Shown: piece by piece, positions 1-10,906 of the stretch
Position numbering within the stretch: the stretch's first letter is position 1
Layout of the letters: each line of letters opens with the position of its first letter
NCBI GenBank assembly: GCA_937898635.1
Contig: CALEJW010000029.1
Location: forward strand, 1-22,809
Origin: an uncultured Pseudomonadota bacterium
GTDB lineage: Bacteria; Pseudomonadota; Gammaproteobacteria; Burkholderiales; Usitatibacteraceae
Reading direction: 5' to 3'
DNA: 22,809 nt
The notes under the pieces: model-generated
Seen by the model: only the letters and a program-made list of their open reading frames with translations
Database searches by the model: none
Told to the model about the DNA's origin: nothing
Made by a program: the position numbers and the translations under genes

Positions 1-3
1 CCG

Positions 4-753
4 ATGCCCTCCGCCGCCGTCCTCGCCGCCCTCGCCGCCTCGGCGCTCCTCACCTCGTTCATCTCCGGGATCCTCGGGATGGCGGGCGGCATGATCCTCA
101 TGGGCGTGCTGCTGGCGCTCCTCACGGTGCCCCAGGCCATGGTGCTGCACGGCGTGACGCAGCTCGCCTCCAACGGCTGGCGGGCGATCCTGTGGCGCCG
201 CTCCATCGACTGGCGCGTCTTCCGCGGCAACGCCTGGGGCTCGCTCGCCGCGCTCGCGGCCTTCACGGGGCTGCAGCTCGTCGTCGCCAAGCCCGTCGCG
301 CTGGTGATCCTCGGCCTCACGCCCTTCGTGGGCCTTGCGCTCCCCGAGCGGCTCGCGCTCGACGTGGCGCGGCGCGGGCACTCCTTCGCCTGCGGCGTGG
401 TCTGCACGGGCCTGCAGCTCCTCGCCGGCGTGTCCGGGCCCATTCTCGACGTCTTCTTCGTGCGCTCGAGGATGGACCGGCGCGCGGTCGTCGCGACCAA
501 GGCCTCGGTGCAGAGCCTCGGGCACGTGCTGAAGATCGCCTACTTCGGCGGCCTCGTCGGCGCGGCCCAGCGCGGCACGGTGGATTTCTGGCTCGCGGTG
601 CTGATGGTGGCGCTCGCGATCACCGGCACGACGCTCTCCCGGCGCGTCCTCGAGCGGCTCACGGACGTCTCGTTCCGGCAGTGGACGCGCTGGACGGTGA
701 TGACGGCGGGCGTGGTCTACCTCGCCGCCGGCGCCTGGCTCATGGCGCGCTGA
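4..753 (+). CDS. TauE/SafE-family membrane permease
   Basis: Predicted integral inner-membrane protein of 249 residues, the usual length for the TauE/SafE (sulfite exporter-like, formerly DUF81) family. What is seen: about seven to eight hydrophobic segments (roughly residues 5-22, 28-42, 78-95, 97-113, 127-145, 175-188, 194-211 and 231-247) and two glycine-rich signatures at matching places in the two halves, GMAGGMIL at 25-32 and GVSGPILDVFFV at 142-153. These repeat-like motifs are typical of the family. Family members export or import small organic or inorganic anions such as sulfite, sulfoacetate or sulfonates; nothing here fixes the substrate. The ATG at base 4 gives the expected N-terminus, but the ribosome binding site lies outside the window, so a slightly earlier start cannot be excluded. 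It converges on the methyltransferase gene with only 15 bases between the stops. Confidence 0.85.
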   Translation: MPSAAVLAALAASALLTSFISGILGMAGGMILMGVLLALLTVPQAMVLHGVTQLASNGWRAILWRRSIDWRVFRGNAWGSLAALAAFTGLQLVVAKPVALVILGLTPFVGLALPERLALDVARRGHSFACGVVCTGLQLLAGVSGPILDVFFVRSRMDRRAVVATKASVQSLGHVLKIAYFGGLVGAAQRGTVDFWLAVLMVALAITGTTLSRRVLERLTDVSFRQWTRWTVMTAGVVYLAAGAWLMAR

Positions 754-768
754 GCGCGGCGGCCGGGT

Positions 769-1452
769 TCATCCCGCGGCTGCGGGGAGCTTTCGCACGA
801 TGCACTGGATCTGCGCGAGGGTGCCGGGAAGCGCGGTCTGGTCCAGCGGGCGGATGAAGGCGCCCTTGAGCCGGTCGCGGTCGAAGCCCAGGACGCGCCC
901 CGCGCCGTAGGCGAGGCGACCGAGCACGCGCCGCGCGCGAAAGGCAAGGCTCCCCGCCTCCCGCCCGTTCACCTGCCACTCGCGCCGGTAGCCATTGTCG
1001 AAGAGGCGGATGTCCACGAGCTCGCCGCCGGGCAGCGCGCGCGCGAGGTCGAGGAGATTCACCGACACCGGCGACCAGCTCTCGCGCTTGGCGATCGTGA
1101 AGGTCCACTTGTGGTCGCGGTTGAAGCGGCTCGGCCAGTAGCCCTGCTCGTAGAGGTCCTCGTCGGGCACGATCACGAAGAGCACGCCGCCGGGCTTCAC
1201 CAGGGACCACCACTGGACGATCGCCTCGCGCGGTGCGCGCATGTGCTCCAGGCAGTGGGAGGCGTACACGAAGTCGAACTGCCGGTGGACGAAGCGCGCG
1301 ATCTCGTTGGCGTCGCCCTGGGCGAGGTCGAAGGGCACGACGCCGGGCAGCACCGGGTCCGGCCCGCAGCCGATGTCGATGCCCTCGCCCCGGAGCACTC
1401 CGCGCTCCAGCTCCCCCCACTGCGCGCGGGTCTTCGAGGACTCGTTCGCCAT
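769..1452 (-). CDS. SAM-dependent class I methyltransferase
   Basis: Predicted soluble S-adenosylmethionine-dependent methyltransferase of 227 residues (Methyltransf_11-like). The SAM-binding motif I is IDIGCGPD at residues 25-32. Then come a motif with SHCLEHM at 65-71 and the beta-strand segment LVKPGGVLFVIVP near 84-96, the usual order for a Rossmann-type methyltransferase. The C-terminal part (about 125-227) has no recognisable substrate domain, so the acceptor is unknown. I chose the ATG at 1452 because it lies eight bases after the stop of the preceding cyclic-nucleotide-domain gene, has a GAAGGG-like ribosome binding sequence just upstream, and places motif I close to the N-terminus. 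An open frame continues upstream to 1689, but it would run antisense-like through the neighbour's coding frame and is arginine- and alanine-rich shadow sequence. Probably co-transcribed with the gene ending at 1461. Confidence 0.85.
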   Translation of the reverse strand: MANESSKTRAQWGELERGVLRGEGIDIGCGPDPVLPGVVPFDLAQGDANEIARFVHRQFDFVYASHCLEHMRAPREAIVQWWSLVKPGGVLFVIVPDEDLYEQGYWPSRFNRDHKWTFTIAKRESWSPVSVNLLDLARALPGGELVDIRLFDNGYRREWQVNGREAGSLAFRARRVLGRLAYGAGRVLGFDRDRLKGAFIRPLDQTALPGTLAQIQCIVRKLPAAAG

Positions 1453-1460
1453 CGCGCCCT

Positions 1461-1937
1461 TCAGGCCCCGGCGAGCTTCGCCTGGGGCCAGTAGCTGTCC
1501 ATGAGGTGCAGGCGCGTGACCTGCAGCCGGTCGGCCACCACCGCGAGGAGGCGGCGCATGAACTCGTAGCCGAAGGCCGTGTCCTTCTCGCAGAGCGCGC
1601 GCAGCTGCGCGGCGTCGAAGACGAGCGCGCGCATGTCGCTCAGCACGCGCGCCTGGAAGACGGTCTTGCCGCCCATCACCGAGGACCATCCCAGCTCGTC
1701 GCCGCTGCCCAGCGTGTCCAGGCGGAAGACGCCGCTGGGCGGCGCGATCTCGAGCGCCACCATGCCGTCCAGGATCAGGTAGAAGTCTGCGCTCTCCGCG
1801 CCCTCGCCGAAGAGCACTTCGTCGCGCGCGATCCGCACCTGCCTCGCGAGCGCGCCGAGCTGCTCCAGGTTCCCCGTGGGCATGCCCTTGACGAAGGGCT
1901 GGTCCTTCAGGAGCTGCATCACGGTGCCGGTATCCAT
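1461..1937 (-). CDS. stand-alone cyclic-nucleotide-binding-domain protein
   Basis: Small cytosolic protein of 158 residues consisting almost entirely of one cNMP-binding (CNB) beta-barrel domain, about residues 20-125. Visible family features are the strand pattern around VLFGEGAESADFYLILDGMVALEI, the DTLGSGDELGWSS turn (74-86), and the arginine in FQARVL that follows it. The phosphate-binding cassette normally reads FGE(L/M)AL; here it reads GDELGWSS. Such ELGWS variants occur in CNB proteins of unknown ligand. After the domain only a helix (about 121-142) and a short tail remain, so there is no Crp-type helix-turn-helix and it cannot be a classical transcription factor. The start at 1937 has a strong GAGGAGGG ribosome binding site six bases upstream. 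A possible own promoter lies at about 1989-1994. It may act as a sensor or allosteric partner, for example of the methyltransferase it precedes; that role is inference. Confidence 0.85.
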   Translation of the reverse strand: MDTGTVMQLLKDQPFVKGMPTGNLEQLGALARQVRIARDEVLFGEGAESADFYLILDGMVALEIAPPSGVFRLDTLGSGDELGWSSVMGGKTVFQARVLSDMRALVFDAAQLRALCEKDTAFGYEFMRRLLAVVADRLQVTRLHLMDSYWPQAKLAGA

Positions 1938-1943
1938 CGCTCG

Positions 1944-1951
1944 CCCTCCTC
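1944..1951 (-). promoter_or_regulatory. strong ribosome binding site of the CNB-domain gene
   Basis: On the minus strand the sequence GAGGAGGG lies six bases before the ATG at 1937. It is the best Shine-Dalgarno match in this half of the window and fixes the start of the CNB-domain protein. Confidence 0.7.
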
Positions 1952-1988
1952 GTCCGTTCGTTCGCAAGCGGCGAAACGCGCGAGATCC

Positions 1989-1994
1989 AGCATA
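1989..1994 (-). promoter_or_regulatory. candidate -10 element for the CNB-methyltransferase pair
   Basis: TATGCT on the minus strand, in the 71-base gap between the lyase stop (2009) and the CNB gene start (1937). Transcription from here would begin near 1982 and leave a leader of about 45 bases. The matching -35 position (2012-2017, TCGATG) is weak, with three of six consensus bases. The gap suggests the CNB and methyltransferase genes may be expressed independently of the ligase-lyase operon. Confidence 0.3.
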
Positions 1995-2008
1995 CACCCC
2001 GGCCCGTC

Positions 2009-3753
<1,745 letters not shown>

Positions 3754-3757
<4 letters not shown>

Positions 3758-5460
3758 GTCGCCTTCGTCGCTGGGCCCGCCGCGTGGCGGCGGGCGAGTT
3801 CCCGGTAATCGACCTTGCCCACGCGCGTGAGCGGGAGCGCCGCCACGAACTCGACCTCCCGCGGGCAGGACCACTTGATGAGGCGCTCGCGGCAGTGGGC
3901 GATGAGCGCCTGCGCCGTCGCCTCGCCGGCCTGCGCCGGGTCGCGCAGGACCACGCAGGCCTTCACGCGCTCGACCTGCGCGGGGTCCGGCACCCCGATC
4001 ACGCAGGCGTCGGCCACCGCGGAGTGCGTGCGCAGCACCGCCTCGACCTGCGCGGGGTACACGTTGAAGCCGGAGGACTTGATCATGCGCTTCAGGCGCA
4101 CGGAGAAGTAGCTGAAGCCGTCGGCGTCCATCCGGCCGAGGTCCCCGGTGTGGAGCCACGTGCGGCCGTCGGCGTGGGCGCGAAGCGTCTCGGCGGTCGC
4201 TTCCGGGTCGTCGAGGTAGCCGAGCATCACCGCCGGTCCCGCGATGCAGATCTCGCCTTCCTCGCCGACGGGGGCCTCCTCGGTGGTCCCCGGCTTCACG
4301 ATCTTCGCGAGCATGTCCGGGAAGGGAATGCCGATGGAGCCCTCGCGGTACTCCGTGAGCGGGGTGGCCATGATGCCGGTCACCGCCTCCGTGAGCCCGT
4401 AGCCCTCGAGGAGCTTCACGCGGCCGCCGCCCGCGACCACCCGCGCCTCGAAGCGCTCCTTCACCTCGCGCGGCAGCGTGTCCGCGCCGCAGAAGCAGGC
4501 GGTGAGGCAGGAGAGGTCCGCGCCCTCGAGGGAGGCGTCGCGGGTGAGCGCGTCGAAGAGCGTTGGCACGCCCACGAGCACCGTGGGGCGATCCCGGCGC
4601 AGCACCTTCGCCACCACCTCGGCGCTGAACTGCGGCACGAGGATGGACTTGCCCCCGCCCATGAAGGCCGCGTTCACGCACACCCCCAGCCCGAAGCCGT
4701 GGAAGAGCGGCAGCACGGCGAGGATCGCGTCCTTCTCGCCGAGGCCGCACCAGGAAGCGGCCTGCATGCCCTCGGCGATGAAGTTGCGGTTGGAGAGCAC
4801 GATGCCCTTGGGCATCCCCGTGGTGCCGCCGGAGAAGAGGATCGCGGCCGGATCGTCCGTGCGCCCCGCGGGTGCCTCGCGCGCGGGTTCGGCGGCGGCG
4901 AGGAGCGCGGACCACCGGCGCACGCGCGGGTCCGCGGGCACCGCGGCAATGCGCCGGCCCTTCGTGGCCCAGAAGCCCAGGCGCTTGAGCGGCGAGAGGT
5001 ACTCGGGGATGCGCGCGACGAGGATGCGCTCCAGGGGCCGCTTCGGCGTGGCCGCGGCGAGCGTCGCGTAGAACGCGTCGAGCACGAGGGCCATCCTCGC
5101 CCCCGTGGCGTCGAGATAGTGGGTGATCTCCGGCGCCGCCGAGAGCGGGTGGATGAGCGCGGGCAGCGCCCCCAGCCGGTTGGCCGCGTAAAAGGCGATC
5201 ACGCCCTGGGGCGTGGTGGGCATGGAGATGAGGAAGCGATCTCCCGCGCGAAGGCCCTCCCGGGCCAGCCCCGCCGCGCAGGCGTCCACGCTCGCGAGGA
5301 AGTCGCGGTAGGTGGCGGTGGTGCCGAGGAAGTCCCAGGCGACGGCACGGGGCAGGCGCGTCGCCGTGGCCGCGAGCGCCTGGTAGAGCGTGAGGTCCGG
5401 GTAGTCGAGCGAATGGGGGACCGCGCCGTAGAAGCGCAGCCAGGGGCGGGCCTCGGTCAT
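3754..5460 (-). CDS. AMP-forming acyl-CoA ligase (adenylate-forming superfamily)
   Basis: Class I adenylate-forming enzyme of 568 residues, full length for an acyl- or aryl-CoA synthetase. It activates a carboxylic acid with ATP and then transfers it to CoA. Motifs in order: the phosphate-binding loop ILFSGGTTGMPKG (207-219), YGLTE (354-358), the TGD aspartate motif (438-440), the hinge region RLKRMIKSSGFNVYP (455-469) and the C-terminal catalytic lysine Lys549 in RVGKVDYREL. The acyl specificity cannot be read from the sequence. It resembles medium/long-chain fatty acyl or 4-coumarate-type ligases. The downstream lyase gene overlaps its stop by four bases, so the two proteins are probably made in linked amounts, and the ligase most likely supplies the CoA ester that the lyase cleaves. 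It is divergent from the 3-hydroxyacyl-CoA dehydrogenase gene across a 71-base gap. Its ribosome binding site is weak. Confidence 0.9.
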
Positions 5461-5512
5461 GGGGCGTTCTTGTGGCGGTCGTGGGCCGTGCGAAGATCCG
5501 AGTTCGACGACG

Positions 5513-5518
5513 ATTCTA
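5513..5518 (-). promoter_or_regulatory. candidate -10 element of the ligase-lyase operon
   Basis: TAGAAT on the minus strand (five of six bases of the consensus TATAAT) in the 71-base divergent gap 5461-5531. It would start transcription near 5506 with a leader of about 45 bases. I see no convincing -35 at the right distance. The same AT-rich spot (CTATAG) also sits just before the AGGAA ribosome binding site (5520-5524) of the divergent dehydrogenase gene, so this short region probably controls both transcripts. Confidence 0.35.
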
Positions 5519-5531
5519 TAGGAACCCCCGC

Positions 5532-6470
5532 ATGAAACCCCGCTGGACCTGCGCCGTCATCGGCGGCGGCACCATGGGCGCGGACATCGCCCTCACCCTC
5601 GCGCGCGCCGGCTGCCCGACGCACCTCGTGGAAACCTTCGACGGCGTGCGCCAGGCGCTGCCGGCCCGGCTCGCCGCGGGCCTCGCGGCGCTGGGCTGCC
5701 CGGAGCGCGTGGACCGCATCGCCGTGCACGCGAGCCTGGAGGACCTCGACTGGGGCGGCGTGGACCTCGTGATCGAGGCCGTCCCCGAGAAGCTCGACCT
5801 CAAGCGCCGCCTCTTCGCGGACCTCCTGCCGCGCCTTCGCGCCGACGCGCTCCTCACCAGCAACAGCTCCAGCTTCCCCATCAGCGAGATCGCCGCGGGC
5901 CTGCCCACCGCCGGGCGCTGCTTCGGGCTGCACTACTTCATGCCGGCGCACCTCGTGCCCCTGGTGGAGGTGGTGTGCGGGGAGAAGAGCGACCCGCCGC
6001 TCGCCGCGGACCTCGCGGCCTTCATGCGCGCGACGGGCAAGGTGCCGGTGATCGTGCGCCGCGACCTCCCCGGCTTCCTCGCCAACCGCCTGCAGCACGC
6101 CCTCGCCCGGGAGGCCCTCGCGCTGGTCGAGGCGGGCGTGGCGAGCCCCGCCGACGTGGACGCCGCGGTGCGCTTCGGCTTCGGCTTCCGCTTCCTGGCC
6201 GCGGGCCCGCTGCTGCAGCGCGACCACGCCGGTCTCGACGTGCACGCCGCGGCCGCGGCCACCATGTACCCGGGTCTCGCCGCGGACAAGGCGCCCTCGC
6301 GGGAGCTCACGGACCGTGTCGCGGCCGGGCGGCTGGGGATGAAGGCGGGCGGCGGCTTCTACGACTGGCCGCCGGAGGCGATCGCCCGCGAGAAGGCGCG
6401 CTACGAGGGGCTCCTGCGCGCGGGGCTCGCGCTCCTCGCGCCGGAGCTTCCGGCGGTGGACGCCGGCTAG
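5532..6470 (+). CDS. 3-hydroxyacyl-CoA dehydrogenase family protein
   Basis: NAD-dependent dehydrogenase of 312 residues, the length of a single-domain HAD/3-hydroxybutyryl-CoA dehydrogenase. The N-terminal Rossmann fold starts with VIGGGTMGADIA (9-20). The SNSSSFPISEIA segment (110-121) and the catalytic dyad His134 (in LHYFMPAHLVPLVEVV) and Glu146 are in place, followed by DLPGFLANRL (178-187) and the C-terminal helical domain with GRLGMKAGGGFYDW (266-279). It oxidises a 3-hydroxyacyl-CoA or a related 3-hydroxy acid; the family also contains L-gulonate and carnitine dehydrogenases, so the substrate is open. The ATG at 5532 is chosen because it begins the fold directly and has AGGAA seven bases upstream. 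A longer frame from 5472 adds 20 basic residues and would overlap the promoter gap. It is divergent from the acyl-CoA ligase and ends nine bases from the convergent DUF1161 gene. Confidence 0.88.
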   Translation: MKPRWTCAVIGGGTMGADIALTLARAGCPTHLVETFDGVRQALPARLAAGLAALGCPERVDRIAVHASLEDLDWGGVDLVIEAVPEKLDLKRRLFADLLPRLRADALLTSNSSSFPISEIAAGLPTAGRCFGLHYFMPAHLVPLVEVVCGEKSDPPLAADLAAFMRATGKVPVIVRRDLPGFLANRLQHALAREALALVEAGVASPADVDAAVRFGFGFRFLAAGPLLQRDHAGLDVHAAAAATMYPGLAADKAPSRELTDRVAAGRLGMKAGGGFYDWPPEAIAREKARYEGLLRAGLALLAPELPAVDAG

Positions 6471-6479
6471 GGCCGGGCC

Positions 6480-6707
6480 TTACTTGCCGCGGCGGTAGAC
6501 GAGCTTCTTGGTGCCCCCGTCGCAGGTGCCCACGACGCGGCCTTCCTTTTCCTCGTCCTTGGCGACGATCTCGAGGGTCCAGGACTTGACGCCTTTCGCC
6601 TTGAGCTTTTCCTCGATCTCGCCCTTGAGCTCCTCGCAGGACTTGCGCGCGAGGGCGGGCGTGGCGGCGAGCGCGAGCAGGCAGGCGAGGACGACGGTCT
6701 TGTTCAT
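6480..6707 (-). CDS. DUF1161 small secreted protein
   Basis: Short protein of 75 residues. Residues 1-20 form a clear Sec signal peptide (basic start, hydrophobic core, ALA before the cut), leaving a mature periplasmic protein of about 55 residues beginning RKSCEELK. The mature part shows the DUF1161 pattern: CEEL at 24-27, a charged helix, WTLEIV (43-48), then GTCDGGTKKLVY (60-71). The two cysteines (24 and 62) probably form a disulfide in the periplasm. The family is widespread in proteobacteria and has no established biochemical role. Divergent from the amidohydrolase gene, with 102 bases between the starts, and convergent with the dehydrogenase. Confidence 0.85.
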   Translation of the reverse strand: MNKTVVLACLLALAATPALARKSCEELKGEIEEKLKAKGVKSWTLEIVAKDEEKEGRVVGTCDGGTKKLVYRRGK

Positions 6708-6740
6708 GGTCGGCTACCCCCGAAAGGATGCGTCGCCGGT

Positions 6741-6746
6741 AGCATA
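6741..6746 (-). promoter_or_regulatory. candidate -10 element of the DUF1161 gene
   Basis: TATGCT on the minus strand, preceded by GTGAC, in the gap between the DUF1161 and amidohydrolase genes. It would give a leader of about 27 bases before the ATG at 6707. It is the only AT-richer spot in this gap. No clear -35 is visible. The same hexamer appears before the CNB-domain gene. Confidence 0.3.
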
Positions 6747-6809
6747 GTCACATTGTCCCCCTGGCGCCATGCCCGCCCGCGCGGCGCCGATTTCGCAGGA
6801 GCGAGCCCC

Positions 6810-8276
6810 ATGAACGAGTCCCGCGACCCCGAGGGCACCCGCCTGCCCGTCAAGCTCGACGCCGCCAGCAACGGCGAGTTCGCCCCCATCCCCCTGGGCG
6901 CGGTGCACCACCACGCCAACCGGCTCGCCCACGAGGCCGCCGGCGCCAACGCCCGGCGCCTCGGGATCGACCGCCGTTCCTTCCTCGTTTCCGCGGCGGG
7001 GGCCGCCACCTGCCTCCTCGCCCTGAACGAGGCCTATGGGGCCGCGGGCCGGCGCGGGGGCTTCTTCGACGTGCCGCGCGAGGCCGGGCTCGACGCGGCC
7101 CTCGCGCGCTCCGCCGTGGACGGGGGCGAGTTCATCTTCGACGTGCAGGGCCACTTCGTGAACCCGACGGGGGCGTGGACGAAGCGCCTGCCCGAAGGCG
7201 CGCGGCCCCTGCGGATGGCCAAGACCCGGGACTGCGGCCCGGCGAAGGGTCCCGGGCAACTGGACTATCTCCAGTGCATCGGGCCCGACGAGTTCGTGAA
7301 GGACGTGTTCCTGGACTCCGACACGGACCTGATGGTCCTCTCCTTCGTGCCCTCCACGCGCGAGGGCGAGCCCCTCACGATGGAGGAGGCCGCGGCCACG
7401 GCGCGGATCGTCGAGCGGCTCGAGGGCACGCACCGGCTCTTCATCCACGGGCGCGTGAACCCCAACCAGCCCGGGGACCTCGAGGGCATGGACGAGCTCG
7501 CGGCGCGCTTCCCCGTGAGCGCGTGGAAGACCTACACGCAGTGGGGGCCCGACGGCAAGGGCTTCCATCTCGACGACCCGCCCGGCATCGCGTTGATCGA
7601 GAAGGCGAGGAAGCTCGGCATCCGGAACATCGCGGTCCACAAGGGCCTGCCCTTCGGGCAGCGCTCCTACGAGCACTCGACCTGCGCCGACATCGGCCGC
7701 GTGGCGAAGCGCTACCCCGACGTGAACTTCCTCGTCTACCACTCGGGCTTCGTCGCCGGGAAGGCCGAGGGGCCCTACGACCCCGCGCGCACCGACGGCA
7801 TCGACGCGCTCGTGACGAGCCTCGCCAGGGCCGGCGTGAAGCCGGGCGCGAACGTCTTCGCCGAGCTGGGCTCCACCTGGCGCTTCCTCATGCGCGACCC
7901 CGACTCCGCCGCCCACGCCCTGGGCAAGCTCTTCCTCGCGGTGGGGGAATCCAACGTGCTCTGGGGCACCGACTCCATCTGGTACGGCTCGCCCCAGGAC
8001 CAGATCCAGGCCTTCCGCGCCTTCCGGATCGCCGGGGACCTGCGCGAGCGCCACGGCTACCCGGAGATGACGCCTTCCCTGCGCGCCAAGGTGTTCGGGC
8101 TGAACGCGTTGCGCATCTACCCGGTGGCGAAGGAGGTGCTCGACCGCCACCTCGCCCGGGACAAGGTGGCGCGCGAGCGCGAGGAGTACCGGGAGCGGGC
8201 CGATCCCGCCTTCCTCACCCACGGGCCGCGCAACCGCCGCGAGTTCCTCAACCTGAGGGCGTGGTCGGGCGCCTGA
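6810..8276 (+). CDS. Tat-exported amidohydrolase-2 family (COG2159) metal-dependent hydrolase
   Basis: Protein of 488 residues with a TIM-barrel hydrolase/decarboxylase domain of the amidohydrolase-2 type (the ACMSD/gamma-resorcylate decarboxylase group). Residues 54-78 look like a twin-arginine signal (DRRSFLVSAAGAATCLLAL), so export is likely. The RR pair sits unusually far in, after about 53 residues that include AVHHHANRLAHEAAG. Barrel features: DVQGHF (111-116), where the family usually has an HxH or QxH metal pair; FIHGRVNPNQ (211-220); WKTYTQWG with Lys240; His277 in IAVHKG; His311 in YHSGF; and the metal-type aspartate in WGTDSIW (385-391). The start at 6810 has AGGAG eight bases upstream; an earlier in-frame start at 6753 lacks one. 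Substrate unknown; a cyclic carboxylate or lactone is typical of the family. No neighbouring gene points to a pathway. Confidence 0.8.
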   Translation: MNESRDPEGTRLPVKLDAASNGEFAPIPLGAVHHHANRLAHEAAGANARRLGIDRRSFLVSAAGAATCLLALNEAYGAAGRRGGFFDVPREAGLDAALARSAVDGGEFIFDVQGHFVNPTGAWTKRLPEGARPLRMAKTRDCGPAKGPGQLDYLQCIGPDEFVKDVFLDSDTDLMVLSFVPSTREGEPLTMEEAAATARIVERLEGTHRLFIHGRVNPNQPGDLEGMDELAARFPVSAWKTYTQWGPDGKGFHLDDPPGIALIEKARKLGIRNIAVHKGLPFGQRSYEHSTCADIGRVAKRYPDVNFLVYHSGFVAGKAEGPYDPARTDGIDALVTSLARAGVKPGANVFAELGSTWRFLMRDPDSAAHALGKLFLAVGESNVLWGTDSIWYGSPQDQIQAFRAFRIAGDLRERHGYPEMTPSLRAKVFGLNALRIYPVAKEVLDRHLARDKVAREREEYRERADPAFLTHGPRNRREFLNLRAWSGA

Positions 8277-8299
8277 GCGCGGGCGCGCGCCGCCTGTTG

Positions 8300-8305
8300 T
8301 AGACT
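8300..8305 (+). promoter_or_regulatory. candidate -10 element of the glg operon
   Basis: TAGACT in the 81-base gap after the amidohydrolase. It matches the TAnnnT core of a sigma-70 -10 box and begins the 11-base string TAGACTGGCGG that recurs before cbpA. Transcription would start around 8311-8313, which argues against the GTG at 8310 and for the TTG at 8358 as the glgP start. No good -35 is visible. Confidence 0.35.
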
Positions 8306-8357
8306 GGCGGTGCGCGGCGAATCCGGCCGCGGTCCACGCGCGACGCCGCGAAGAGCC

Positions 8358-10859
<2,502 letters not shown>

Positions 10860-10894
10860 CGCGCATCGGGAGCGAACGCACGGGCGAACGCGCC

Positions 10895-10900
10895 GAGGAG
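10895..10900 (+). promoter_or_regulatory. ribosome binding site of glgC
   Basis: GAGGAG six bases before the ATG at 10907. It fixes the glgC start and is by far the strongest ribosome binding site in the glg operon, where the other three genes use GTG or TTG. Confidence 0.7.
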
Positions 10901-10906
10901 CAAGCG

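Noticed and set aside
8282..8291. Palindrome GGCGCGCGCC after the amidohydrolase stop as an operator or terminator.
   Set aside because: Such strings are common in this base composition, there is no T run, and no second copy marks it as a binding site.
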